DNA of 27,341 nucleotides from NCBI RefSeq assembly GCF_052065695.1, contig NZ_JBQHTM010000046.1, positions 1 through 27,341 of the forward strand, in the 5' to 3' direction. The position numbers and the translations under genes are program-made. The DNA is from Intestinimonas sp052065695. Lineage in GTDB: Bacteria > Bacillota > Clostridia > Oscillospirales > Oscillospiraceae. Under the pieces are notes generated by a model. That model saw nothing but the letters and a program-made list of their open reading frames with translations, was not told the DNA's origin and did no database searches. Of the stretch, positions 14,505 to 22,432 are shown one piece after another. The stretch's first letter is position 1. Every line of letters begins with the position of its first letter.

Positions 14505-16643
14505 ATGGGAAAAAAAGAGCGTAAGACACATTCTTATCGTTCCGTGCTGACCTCACTTTTATGTATAGTGGTCCCGGCAGTATTTCTTTCCATGGCCATT
14601 CTGTCCGTGATGGGCTATCTCAGCGCTAAGAGCGTCCTTAGGGCAGCCGTTGAAGATGAGATGTCCCAGTGTCTCTCCGTGGCGTCGGAATCCATTGAGA
14701 ATTCTCTTTCCAACAACCGTATGGTGGCCGAGACCATGGCTAGGAGTGTAGAAGCCATCCATAGCCAGGCCGTGACCACCCTCACGCAGACCGTCGGTCC
14801 CGACGGTACACCGGGCGCCGTCACAGGCGCCGCCTGGGAAGCGGCCTCCTATGAGGACATTCTGACTGGCTTCATCGCCAGCAACGACGAGACCTTTGGC
14901 GGCGGCATCTGGTTTGAGCCCTATGCCTATCGCTCCAATCAGCAGTACTACTCTCCCTACTGCATGCGTGAAAATGGCCAGCCCGTCTATGTGGACAACT
15001 ATTCTCTGGGGGATGGCGTCTATTACACCGACCAGGACTGGTACACCAATGTCACCAGCACATCTCAGTCCTCCGTCTGGTCCGCCCCTTACTATGACGC
15101 CTTTGCCCAGATCTCCATGGTGACCTCCTCGGCCCCCTTCTATGACGTCTCCGGCCGCTTTATGGGTGTGGCCACGGCGGACATCGATCTCACCCAGATG
15201 CAGCAAGCTATTGTCTCCTTGGATGTGGTGGCAGGTGGAAGGGCCTTTTTGGTGGACGGCTCCGGCGTCTACATTGCCGACGAAGACAGCTCCAAGCTGC
15301 TCAACGCCAACATCCTCTCGGACGAGAACGCTTCTCTGGCTCAGCTGGGTGCTCAGATCCTCGCGGAGAAGGAGGGTACCGGCAGCTACACGGAAAACGG
15401 TGAGACCTATCTCGCCTGGTTTCGGCAGATCCCGGAGAGCGGCTGGTATGTCGTCACCGCCGCCTCTGAACAGGCCATGATGTCCAGCGCCAGTACCCTC
15501 GGGATTACTCTGGCTATTTTATGTGTCATCTTTTCTGTCATTCTCTTCTTCATCCTCTTCCTGTTCCTTCAGAAGAGCGTGGTCCATCCCCTCAATCGTT
15601 TGGCTACCGTCGCCCAGCAGATCGCTGGAGGAGATCTCTCTGTCTCCATCGACTCCCATGCCGGACATGAGTTTGGCGTAGTCAACACCTCTTTGGAGGA
15701 GATGGTGTCTCGGCTGGGACTGTATGTTGACTACATCTCGGAGGTCACTGCCGCTCTTCAGGAAATGTCCAAAGGCAACTTTACCTTCCGTCTAGTCCGC
15801 GACTATACCGGTGAGTTTTCCTCTCTGAAGGCCGGTCTGATCTCCACCAGAGATCACCTCTCCGAGACCATGAGTACCATTTCCTCGGCCGCCGAGCAGG
15901 TGGACACTGGTTCCAATCAGGTGGCTGTAGGCGCCCAATCTCAAGCCCAGGGTGCCACAGAGCAGACCTCCAGCATCCAGGAACTGGCATCCATGATGTC
16001 TGAGATTGAGCAGGATGTGGATAACAATACCCAGAGTACTGACGAGGCAAATTCTCAGCTCAACAAGGTTATTCAGGAAGTAGAGGCCGGTGACCACAAG
16101 ATGGAGAAGATGCTCAGCGCTATGGATGAGATTACCTCCACTTCCCAGGAGATCGGTCAGATCGTAAAGAACATTGAGGACATCGCCTTTCAGACCAACA
16201 TCCTGGCCCTCAACGCCGCCGTGGAGGCTGCCAGAGCCGGCAATGCCGGCAAGGGCTTTGCGGTGGTGGCCGACGAGGTGCGCAGTTTGGCCAGCAAGAC
16301 CTCCGAAGCCTCCAGCGAAACAGCCCAGCTCATCTCCAAAGCGCTGACTGCCGTGCAGAACGGCAAGAAGATCGTGGATGAGACCGCAGAGTCCTTCCGC
16401 CTGGTGACAGAGGGTATCTCTCAGGTGGCCGTCCGCACCCAGGGCATCGCCGAGTACTCCGCCCGTCAGAAGGAGTCCATCCGTCAGGCCACGGAGGGTG
16501 TGAATGAGATCGCCAATGTGGTCCAGAATAATGCGGCGACCGCCGAAGAGAGCGCCGCTGCCAGCGAAGAGCTGTCCAGTCAGGCCCACCTGCTCAAGGA
16601 GCTGGTGAGCAAGTTCCAGCTCCACACTGGAGAAGAAACCTGA
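14505..16643 (+). CDS. Methyl-accepting chemotaxis protein with dCache sensor
   Basis: This 712-residue transmembrane receptor has its first membrane helix at about 13-35. The extracellular dCache-type sensor domain spans about 36-330, with GGGIWFEPYAYR, DQDWYTN and SSVWSAPYYDAF typical of the fold. A second helix follows near 332-354, then HAMP to about 408 and a long signalling coiled coil. The hairpin tip (IEDIAFQTNILALNAAVEA, GKGFAVVADEVRSLA) near residues 553-595 is canonical for CheA/CheW binding. The Arg two residues before Trp-Tyr in the known amino-acid-binding dCache motif is Gln here, so the ligand is uncertain. The ATG at 14505 follows AAGGAG at eight bases. It is monocistronic and sits behind a sigma-D-like promoter. 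Confidence 0.93.
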   Translation: MGKKERKTHSYRSVLTSLLCIVVPAVFLSMAILSVMGYLSAKSVLRAAVEDEMSQCLSVASESIENSLSNNRMVAETMARSVEAIHSQAVTTLTQTVGPDGTPGAVTGAAWEAASYEDILTGFIASNDETFGGGIWFEPYAYRSNQQYYSPYCMRENGQPVYVDNYSLGDGVYYTDQDWYTNVTSTSQSSVWSAPYYDAFAQISMVTSSAPFYDVSGRFMGVATADIDLTQMQQAIVSLDVVAGGRAFLVDGSGVYIADEDSSKLLNANILSDENASLAQLGAQILAEKEGTGSYTENGETYLAWFRQIPESGWYVVTAASEQAMMSSASTLGITLAILCVIFSVILFFILFLFLQKSVVHPLNRLATVAQQIAGGDLSVSIDSHAGHEFGVVNTSLEEMVSRLGLYVDYISEVTAALQEMSKGNFTFRLVRDYTGEFSSLKAGLISTRDHLSETMSTISSAAEQVDTGSNQVAVGAQSQAQGATEQTSSIQELASMMSEIEQDVDNNTQSTDEANSQLNKVIQEVEAGDHKMEKMLSAMDEITSTSQEIGQIVKNIEDIAFQTNILALNAAVEAARAGNAGKGFAVVADEVRSLASKTSEASSETAQLISKALTAVQNGKKIVDETAESFRLVTEGISQVAVRTQGIAEYSARQKESIRQATEGVNEIANVVQNNAATAEESAAASEELSSQAHLLKELVSKFQLHTGEET

Positions 16644-16651
16644 TTATTTGA

Positions 16652-16699
16652 AAAAAGGGCCCGCTTCAGAACAGATCTGTTCTGAAGCGGGCCCTTTTT
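16652..16699. terminator. Perfect 48-bp palindromic bidirectional terminator
   Basis: The two 24-base arms (16652-16675 and 16676-16699) are perfect reverse complements with no spacer. A GC-rich core is flanked by A5 on one side and T5 on the other. It serves the converging chemoreceptor and DegV genes in both directions. Confidence 0.9.
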
Positions 16700-16728
16700 C
16701 TCCCTGCATGTGGATCGGACACTTCCTG

Positions 16729-17592
16729 TCAGTCCAGCACCTGGACGCCAGCCCCCAGAATACCGTCGCCAATGTAGACGCTCAGAGTGCCGTCGATCTC
16801 ACCGTCCCAGATGTGGTCGTAGTTGGGCAGGGCAGCCTTCAGCTTCTCCCGCAGCTCCTCCATCTCTTCCGGAGCGCCGCCGTTGGCCACCGCGATGTTA
16901 TACTTCTTATGGCTGCCGCAGGCCTTCACCGTCAGGTCCACCAGCTTGTCCATGACCTGCTTCCGGCCACGGACCTTGGCCACAGACTGGAGCTGCCCGT
17001 CAGCGGCGAAGGTGATGAGTGGCTTGATCTGGAGCATGGTGCCCGCCATCGCTGCCACCTTGCCGATGCGCCCGCCCTTTTGGAGGTACTCCAGAGTATC
17101 CACCGAGAAGAAGGGGGTGGTCCCTTTGATGAGTTGGGGCACCCGCTTGTGGGTGAGTTCCCGCCAGGAGGCCCCGCCACGCAGGTCCTCGGCCAGCTGT
17201 AGCATAGTAATGCCGATGCCCAGAGAGCCGCTCACCGAGTCATACACCTTGATCTCCAGGTCCTTCCGCTCCTCCGCCATGAGCCGCACCATGTTATAGG
17301 TGCCGGAGAGCCCTCCGGAGAGCATCACCGCGATGACCCCGTCATAGCCCTGCTCGGCAATGCGGTCGAAGGCCGCCGAGATATCCTCCCCCGTGGGCAG
17401 AGAGGTCTTGGGCAGCTCTCCCCGCTTCAGCCGGGCATAGATATCGGCGGCGTGGATATCCACGCCGTCCCGGTACTCCCCGTCGGCGCAGCGGATGCGC
17501 AGGGGGACCACATGGATGCGGTTCTCCTCCGCCGCCCGGGCGGACAGATCGGCACAGGAGTCGGTGAGCAGGGCGATCTTACGAGGGGCCAT
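16729..17592 (-). CDS. DegV family fatty-acid-binding protein
   Basis: This 287-residue protein has normal DegV length. The N-terminal domain begins KIALLTDSCADLS and contains KTSLPTGEDI and SGGLSGTYN. The second domain has YLQKGGRIGKVAA and the C-terminal Gly-rich IGDGILGAGVQVLD. DegV proteins bind a fatty acid in a buried cleft and, in FakB form, present it to the FakA kinase for phospholipid synthesis. The Thr-Ser pair in KTSLPT and the Ser in SGTYN contact the carboxylate in known structures. No fakA is nearby. The gene is divergent from a TetR regulator, which may control it. Confidence 0.92.
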   Translation of the reverse strand: MAPRKIALLTDSCADLSARAAEENRIHVVPLRIRCADGEYRDGVDIHAADIYARLKRGELPKTSLPTGEDISAAFDRIAEQGYDGVIAVMLSGGLSGTYNMVRLMAEERKDLEIKVYDSVSGSLGIGITMLQLAEDLRGGASWRELTHKRVPQLIKGTTPFFSVDTLEYLQKGGRIGKVAAMAGTMLQIKPLITFAADGQLQSVAKVRGRKQVMDKLVDLTVKACGSHKKYNIAVANGGAPEEMEELREKLKAALPNYDHIWDGEIDGTLSVYIGDGILGAGVQVLD

Positions 17593-17659
17593 TCGGACAT
17601 CATCTCCATCTGTTGACAGGGCTCACGCCCCCGATATATAATCAGCATGTAAAGTCTCA

Positions 17660-17674
17660 CATAACGGTGTTATG
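17660..17674. promoter_or_regulatory. Candidate operator between degV-family gene and tetR
   Basis: CATAAC and GTTATG form an inverted repeat around GGT, in the gap between two divergent genes. A TATTAT box at 17683-17688 may be the -10 of the TetR gene, though no good -35 box is visible. The site would let the TetR protein control both directions. Confidence 0.4.
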
Positions 17675-17734
17675 CTACCTTGTATTATAGGCTATCCCAT
17701 TCCCCTTGTCAACGGGAAGAAAGGAGGCTCACAC

Positions 17735-18322
17735 ATGGAGTATGCCCAGCGGAGAAAGCTCCAGAGCCAGGAGACGGAGCGAAAAATCCTGTACGCCGCC
17801 CTGGAGCTCATGCGGGAGCGGGGTTTTGACAAGGTGTCCGTCCGAGACATCTGTAAGGCTGCCGGCATCACCACCGGTGCCTTTTACCATCACTTTTCCT
17901 CCAAGGAGGCCCTGCTGGAGTACGGTTTCGCCCCCCTGGATGACTATATGCGCTCCGTGTTGGAAAACAGCGGGGACGAGAGCCCCGACCAGCGGCTGTG
18001 GCGGCTCCTGTCGGCCTATGGCCAGTTCATGGAGCACAGCGGCGAGCTCATCGGCCGCTACTACCAGCAGCGCATCGCCGAGCCCGGCACCAAGAGCATG
18101 GACCCCAGCCGGTTCACCTACCGGGCCATGGTGGAGTGCTTCCGCCAGGCGGAGGAGGAGGGCATCCTGGCCCCCGGCCACTCCCCCGAGTGGATCGCCG
18201 ATTTCTGCTTCCGCCACTTCCGGGGGGTGGTGGTGGACTGGGCCCTGGACGGCTACTCCTACCCCCTCCTCCCCAAGATGGAGGAGGATTACCGGCTCTT
18301 CGTCACCCTGTTCCACGCCTGA
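17735..18322 (+). CDS. TetR/AcrR-family regulator
   Basis: This is a 195-residue TetR protein. Helix-turn-helix residues are about 35-54 (SVRDICKAAGITTGAFYHHF), followed by SSKEALLEYGF. The C-terminal domain matches no ligand class I can name. The ATG at 17735 follows AAAGGAGG at good spacing. A longer frame from 17672 lacks a ribosome binding site. It is divergent from the DegV gene, with a small palindrome between them, so lipid-responsive control of degV is a reasonable guess. TetR proteins for fatty-acid genes are common, but nothing in the sequence proves it. Confidence 0.9.
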   Translation: MEYAQRRKLQSQETERKILYAALELMRERGFDKVSVRDICKAAGITTGAFYHHFSSKEALLEYGFAPLDDYMRSVLENSGDESPDQRLWRLLSAYGQFMEHSGELIGRYYQQRIAEPGTKSMDPSRFTYRAMVECFRQAEEEGILAPGHSPEWIADFCFRHFRGVVVDWALDGYSYPLLPKMEEDYRLFVTLFHA

Positions 18323-18337
18323 TCAGGATACAGCAGC

Positions 18338-18372
18338 GGGGCTCTGACACCGTCAGAGCCCCGTCTTTTTTA
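18338..18372 (+). terminator. Terminator after tetR, overlapping cca stop codon
   Basis: An 11-bp stem (18338-18348 with 18352-18362) with a three-base loop is followed by a T-tract on the plus strand. The stop codon of the converging CCA-adding gene, at 18355-18353, lies within the hairpin, so the last codons of that gene form one arm. Confidence 0.85.
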
Positions 18373-19342
18373 AAACTTCTCGTAACTTCTCTTTTGTATT
18401 ATCCTCTGGGTATTCAGAAATGTGGCTTTTCAGCATATCCAGTGCCGCCCGGATGGCAGCGCCCCGTAACCCCATGGCGTACAGCTCTCCGCCGGTGAGA
18501 GCAGGCACCGGCGAGCGCTCCGCCAACACCGCCCGGCGGAGCCGCCGCTCCACCGGCAGGGTGGTAATGTCCAGACCGGTTTTTTGACAAAACCCCCGCC
18601 ATCGCTCCTCCGGCGTGGCCGGGAGGGCGGCCAGACCGGTCAGGTTCACGTGCCGGGCTGGGGCACCGAAGCGGGTAAGCATCCCCAGCTCCACCGGCAG
18701 GGCGCACAACTCCGGCCGCGGGGAGAGGAGGGTCTTCTCCAGCTCCACCCGGACCCGCTCGCCGGACACCTGATCCAGCCCCGCCGCCTCCCGGCGGAGG
18801 GCGGCAGCAGTCTCCTCCTCGATGGCAAAGCCCAGCTGGGCGGCAAAGCGCACCGCCCGGAGCATCCGCAGGGCATCCTCCCGGAACCGCCGCTCCGGGT
18901 CCCCCACACAGCGGACCAGCCTTGCCGCCAGGTCGGCCCGGCCGCCGAAGGGATCGGACACGGTGCCGTCAGGCAGGAGGGCCATGGCGTTGATGGTAAA
19001 GTCCCGCCGGGCCAGGTCCTCGGTGAGCCCCACCCCAAACACCACCCGGTCGGGCCGGCGGCCATCGGAATAGCCCTCCTCCCGACGGAAGGCGGTGACC
19101 TCCAGGGACATGCCGTCCAAAAGCACCGTCACGGTGCCGTGGCGGAGGCCGGTGGGGACGGTGCGGGCAAAGAGGGCTTGGACGGTCTCCGGCCGGGCCG
19201 AGGTGGCCACGTCCCAGTCCCCCGGCATCCGCCCCAGCAGGCTGTCCCGGACACAGCCCCCCACGGGACAGGCCGCCTCCCCCGCCGCCCACAGGGTCGC
19301 GCAGCAGGTCCTCACCGGCCCCGGTACCCGTTCCCACTCCAT
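18353..19342 (-). CDS. cca: CCA-adding tRNA nucleotidyltransferase
   Basis: This enzyme adds or repairs the 3' CCA end of tRNAs. It is a class II nucleotidyltransferase with GGCVRD at residues 28-33 and the metal-binding DWD at 42-44. It also has RRDFTINAMALLPDG and the nucleotide-selecting region with REDALRMLRAVRFAAQLGF. At 329 residues it is short: many clostridial versions run to about 440 and carry an HD domain, which is absent here. The C-terminal helical body is also reduced. The ATG at 19342 opens MEWERVPGPVRTCC; no strong ribosome binding site is visible. The final codons KKTGL are read from the hairpin of the neighbouring terminator. Confidence 0.9.
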   Translation of the reverse strand: MEWERVPGPVRTCCATLWAAGEAACPVGGCVRDSLLGRMPGDWDVATSARPETVQALFARTVPTGLRHGTVTVLLDGMSLEVTAFRREEGYSDGRRPDRVVFGVGLTEDLARRDFTINAMALLPDGTVSDPFGGRADLAARLVRCVGDPERRFREDALRMLRAVRFAAQLGFAIEEETAAALRREAAGLDQVSGERVRVELEKTLLSPRPELCALPVELGMLTRFGAPARHVNLTGLAALPATPEERWRGFCQKTGLDITTLPVERRLRRAVLAERSPVPALTGGELYAMGLRGAAIRAALDMLKSHISEYPEDNTKEKLREVLKKTGL

Positions 19343-19368
19343 TTTATCCCCTCCCAGGTATCTTTTCC

Positions 19369-19397
19369 TTGCTTAGCGCCTATAATGGCTGTATAAT
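19369..19397 (+). promoter_or_regulatory. Promoter of murC
   Basis: TTGCTT (19369-19374), 17 bases and a consensus TATAAT (19392-19397) form a good promoter. A second TATAAT lies at 19381-19386. The transcript would carry a leader of about 135 bases before the murC start. Confidence 0.6.
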
Positions 19398-19435
19398 GAA
19401 GGGTACGAAACAAAGGCCCTCAGCCCTTGGCCTCC

Positions 19436-19463
19436 AACGGCCGGGACCGAATGGGCCGTTTTT
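19436..19463 (+). terminator. Possible attenuator in murC leader
   Basis: AACGGCC (19436-19442) and GGCCGTT (19454-19460) form a 7-bp stem running into T residues, between the promoter and the start codon. Its loop contains GGGACC (19443-19448), which can pair with GGTCCC at 19475-19480 instead. That gives two competing structures, the usual design of an attenuator. Just upstream AGGCC and GGCCT form a further small stem. I recognise no known riboswitch. Confidence 0.4.
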
Positions 19464-19540
19464 GCGGGCGGTCGGGTCCCCAGTTTCCTATTTCCCTCGA
19501 TACGCCACATTATAATCTTCCAAAAAGGGTGTGTAAACCC

Positions 19541-20914
19541 ATGACTGACATGGATATTCGTCCCTATATCGCCCCCGGACGCCGTGCCCACCTCATCGGC
19601 ATCGGCGGCGTATCCATGGCCCCTCTGGCCGAGGTCCTCCACGGCGCCGGCATGGTCATCACCGGTTCCGACATGCGGGAGAGTCCCACTGTGGAGCATC
19701 TGCGGAGCCTGGGCATCACCATCCACATCGGCCACCGGGCCGAGAACCTGGGACAGGCCGAGCTGGTCATCCGCACCGCCGCCGTCCACGACAACAACCC
19801 GGAGATCGCCGCCGCCCACGCCGCGGGCATCCCCGTCTTTGAGCGGGCCCAGGCCTGGGGAGCCATCATGCGGGGCTACAAGCACGCCCTGTGCATCTCC
19901 GGCACCCACGGAAAGACCACCACCACCTCCATGTGCACCCACATCATCATGGCCGCCGGGCTGGACCCCACGGTGATGATCGGCGGCACCCTCCCCCTGC
20001 TGGGGGCCGGCCACCGGGTGGGCAAGGGAGACACCATCATCCTGGAGAGCTGCGAGTACTGCAACTCCTTCCTCTCCTTCTTCCCCACCATTGCCGTCAT
20101 CCTGAACATCGAGGCCGACCACCTGGACTTCTTTAAGGACCTGGACGACGTGGAGCACTCCTTCCGCCGCTTCGCCGACCTGGTGCCCGAGGGTGGCCGG
20201 ATCATCGCCAACCGGGATGACGCCAACACCATGCACACCCTGGCCGGTGAGACCCGCCCCGTCACCACCTTCGGTCTGGAGGAGGGCGACGTCCACGCCG
20301 CCAATCTCACCTGGACCGACGGTCTGCCCACCTTCGATGTCATCTACCGGGATACGGTCTATGCCCACGTGTCCCTGTCCATTCCCGGCCTCCACAACGT
20401 GAAGAACGCTCTGGCGGCGGCAGCCTCTGCCATCGCCCTGGGCGTGCCCGGGGAGGCAGTGGAGCAGGGCCTGGCCCAGTTCCGGGGCGCCGGACGCCGG
20501 TTCGAGCACAAGGGCACCTACCACGGCGCTGAGGTCTATGACGACTACGCCCACCACCCCGGCGAGCTCAAAGCCCTGCTGGACACCGCCTGCACCCTGG
20601 GCTACAAGCGGGTCATCTGCGCCTTCCAGCCCCACACCTACACCCGCACTGCCGCCCTCTTCGACGACTTCGTGGAGGTGCTGAAAAAGCCCGACATCAC
20701 CCTCCTGGCGGAGATCTTCGCCGCCCGTGAGACCAACGACATCGGCATCTCCTCCAAGGACCTGGCCGACCGCATCCCCGGCGCCCGGTATTACGCCACC
20801 CTGCCCGAGGTCACCGCCGCCCTCCGAGAGCTGGCCCAGCCCGGTGACCTCATCCTCACTGTGGGCGCCGGCGACATTTACACCGCCGGCGAGGCCCTGG
20901 TGAAGGGCGAGTAA
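19541..20914 (+). CDS. murC: UDP-N-acetylmuramate--L-alanine ligase MurC
   Basis: This enzyme joins L-alanine to UDP-N-acetylmuramate with ATP, the first peptide step of cell-wall precursor synthesis in the cytoplasm. The 457 residues show the N-terminal UDP-binding fold (HLIGIGGVSMAPLAEVL), the ATP loop GTHGKTTTT (121-129) and the central-domain glutamate region LESCEYCNSF. NIEADHLDFF and the C-terminal DDYAHHPGEL with FQPHTYTRT complete the set of Mur-ligase features. Its length is normal. The ATG at 19541 is preceded by a weak AGGGTG. It stands alone here, without the rest of a mur cluster, which is common in clostridia. Confidence 0.93.
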   Translation: MTDMDIRPYIAPGRRAHLIGIGGVSMAPLAEVLHGAGMVITGSDMRESPTVEHLRSLGITIHIGHRAENLGQAELVIRTAAVHDNNPEIAAAHAAGIPVFERAQAWGAIMRGYKHALCISGTHGKTTTTSMCTHIIMAAGLDPTVMIGGTLPLLGAGHRVGKGDTIILESCEYCNSFLSFFPTIAVILNIEADHLDFFKDLDDVEHSFRRFADLVPEGGRIIANRDDANTMHTLAGETRPVTTFGLEEGDVHAANLTWTDGLPTFDVIYRDTVYAHVSLSIPGLHNVKNALAAAASAIALGVPGEAVEQGLAQFRGAGRRFEHKGTYHGAEVYDDYAHHPGELKALLDTACTLGYKRVICAFQPHTYTRTAALFDDFVEVLKKPDITLLAEIFAARETNDIGISSKDLADRIPGARYYATLPEVTAALRELAQPGDLILTVGAGDIYTAGEALVKGE

Positions 20915-20929
20915 CTTTCCCTATAACGC

Positions 20930-20962
20930 AAAGCGCACCCTCAGTTGAGGGTGCGCTTTTTT
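20930..20962. terminator. Bidirectional terminator between murC and MATE gene
   Basis: A 14-bp perfect stem (20930-20943 with 20946-20959) with a two-base centre is followed by T residues on the plus strand. The arm on the other side supplies A/T for the reverse direction. The stop codon of the converging MATE gene (20943-20941) lies inside the hairpin. Confidence 0.9.
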
Positions 20963-22281
20963 GTCCCCTGCCGGGTGTCCCTCAGCATGAGGGCGGCCAC
21001 CGGCAGCGCCACCACCAGTTCGGTGATGGGCATGGCCAGCCACAGGGCGTCCGCCCCCAGCAGGGCGGGGAGGGTCAGGATGAGGAGGCCGCTGATGAGG
21101 GCCCCCCGGGCCACCGACACCGCCATGGCAGGCAGTGGGCGCAGCAGGGACTGAAAATAATAGGTGGAAAAAATATTGAAGGGCAGCAGCAGGAAGGAGA
21201 GGCCATAGCAGCGGATGATGGCGGGGGCGATGGCCAGCACCTGGGGCGTGGGCGACATGAAGATGTAGACGAAAACCAGGGGTGCCCCCAGGGCCGCCGC
21301 CGTCCAGAAGAGGCTGAAGGCGGCGGTGGCCAGCAGGGAGCAGCGGAGGGTGGCCCGGATGCGATCCCACCGCCCCGCCCCGAAGTTGGTGGAGAGGATG
21401 GGCTGGGCGGCCTGTCCCACGCTGTAAGCACAGCACTGGACGAAGGTGCTGATGTTTACCAGGATACCATACACCGACAGCGCGTCGGCCCCGGCATAGG
21501 TCATGATCTGCCGGTTGAAGAGGATGGTGAGGATGCCCATGGCGGCATCCACGAAACAGGCTGCGAAGCCGGCGGTGCCGATCCTCCCCAGCCGAACCGC
21601 CAGCCGGGTGGGACGCACCAGACGCAGGGTGTTCCTGGGGGAGAAAAAGTGACTGAGGAGGACACAGAAGGTGATGAGGGCCCCCAGTACCGTGGCCAGT
21701 CCGGCCCCGAAGATGCCGAAATCCAGACCAAACACGAAAAAGTAGTCCCCAAAAATGTTGAAGATGCCGCCGGCCAGGACGGCTCCGGTGGCCAGACCCG
21801 GGGTGCCGTCGTTGCGGAGGAAGCAGGAGAGCATCTGGTTGAGGAGGAAGAGGGGAACGCCGAACTTCACCGGCAGCAGATACCGCTGGGCCAGGGGCAG
21901 CAGGGTGTCCTCGGCGCCGAAAAACCGGAGGAGGGGGGCGTCAAAGAGGGCCACCACCGCCCAGCACAGGGCGGCCAGGACCACGGAGGCCAGGAGGGCG
22001 GCGGTGAAATACTGGTCCTCGCCCTCCTTTCCCTGGACACCGCTCCCTCTGGCCGCAGCGAAGAGCACCGAGCCGCCGATGCCGGTGAGGAGGCCCAGGC
22101 TGTAAATGAGGTTCCAGACGGGGGCCACCACCGCCAAAGCGGCGGTACCCTCCGGGCCCTGGTACTGCCCCACCATGGCCATGTCCACCATGCCGTAGAT
22201 GGAGCTGATGAGGGCGCTGCCAAAGGCCGCGGCCAGGTACCGCCCGTACAGCCTCCCCACGTTTTCCCGCAGAAGGTCCAT
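20941..22281 (-). CDS. MATE-family exporter, probable guanidinium exporter (MepA-like)
   Basis: This is a 446-residue polytopic protein of the MATE family, twelve helices in two halves. It opens with GSALISSIYGMVDMAMVGQYQG and has the repeated-half signature SVYGILVNISTFVQCCAYSVGQAAQPILSTN-type region. MATE proteins expel cationic compounds in exchange for sodium or protons. The ATG at 22281 is chosen because GGAGGGGA lies just before it. Upstream, the leader matches a guanidine-IV riboswitch with a terminator that switches the gene on. That makes guanidinium or a related cation the likely substrate. The last residues KKRTLN are encoded by the terminator arm. Confidence 0.88.
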   Translation of the reverse strand: MDLLRENVGRLYGRYLAAAFGSALISSIYGMVDMAMVGQYQGPEGTAALAVVAPVWNLIYSLGLLTGIGGSVLFAAARGSGVQGKEGEDQYFTAALLASVVLAALCWAVVALFDAPLLRFFGAEDTLLPLAQRYLLPVKFGVPLFLLNQMLSCFLRNDGTPGLATGAVLAGGIFNIFGDYFFVFGLDFGIFGAGLATVLGALITFCVLLSHFFSPRNTLRLVRPTRLAVRLGRIGTAGFAACFVDAAMGILTILFNRQIMTYAGADALSVYGILVNISTFVQCCAYSVGQAAQPILSTNFGAGRWDRIRATLRCSLLATAAFSLFWTAAALGAPLVFVYIFMSPTPQVLAIAPAIIRCYGLSFLLLPFNIFSTYYFQSLLRPLPAMAVSVARGALISGLLILTLPALLGADALWLAMPITELVVALPVAALMLRDTRQGTKKRTLN

Positions 22282-22299
22282 GATCCTCTTCCCCTCCTC

Positions 22300-22356
22300 G
22301 CAAAATAAAAAGCCGGATAAGAAAACAGGCGTCTCAGCCTGTCCTCTTATCCGGCT
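22300..22356 (-). terminator. Riboswitch-controlled terminator before MATE gene
   Basis: On the minus strand a 12-bp stem (22356-22345 with 22322-22311) is extended inside by ACAGGC/GCCTGT. It is followed by TTTTATTTT, and all of this lies upstream of the start codon. Its 5' arm includes GCCGG, the same bases that pair with the aptamer loop, so terminator and aptamer cannot both form. Confidence 0.85.
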
Positions 22357-22392
22357 CATCATTTCTGCCGAATGACTCGCCCTCCGAGTAAG
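22345..22392 (-). promoter_or_regulatory. Guanidine-IV (mepA) riboswitch aptamer
   Basis: On the minus strand two adjacent hairpins follow the transcription start. The first is ACTCG-GAGGG-CGAGT (22389-22375). The second is CATT-CGGCAGA-AATG (22374-22360). Then comes GCCGG (22355-22351). The loop bases CGGC can pair with GCCG in a pseudoknot, which would hold back the terminator arm. Two short hairpins with GGAGGGC and CGGCAGAAA elements, an on-switch terminator and a MATE gene downstream are the described features of the guanidine-IV class. The class call is from memory of that consensus; the competing pairings are seen directly. Confidence 0.75.
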
Positions 22393-22399
22393 CGTGGGC

Positions 22400-22428
22400 A
22401 GTATAGCACATCCTCTTCCGAAAGTCAA
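22400..22428 (-). promoter_or_regulatory. Promoter of riboswitch-MATE transcript
   Basis: TTGACT (22428-22423) and TATACT (22405-22400) on the minus strand are spaced by 17 bases. Transcription would begin near 22393, right at the 5' edge of the aptamer. The -35 box lies five bases past the stop of the preceding gene. Confidence 0.8.
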
Positions 22429-22432
22429 CCCA

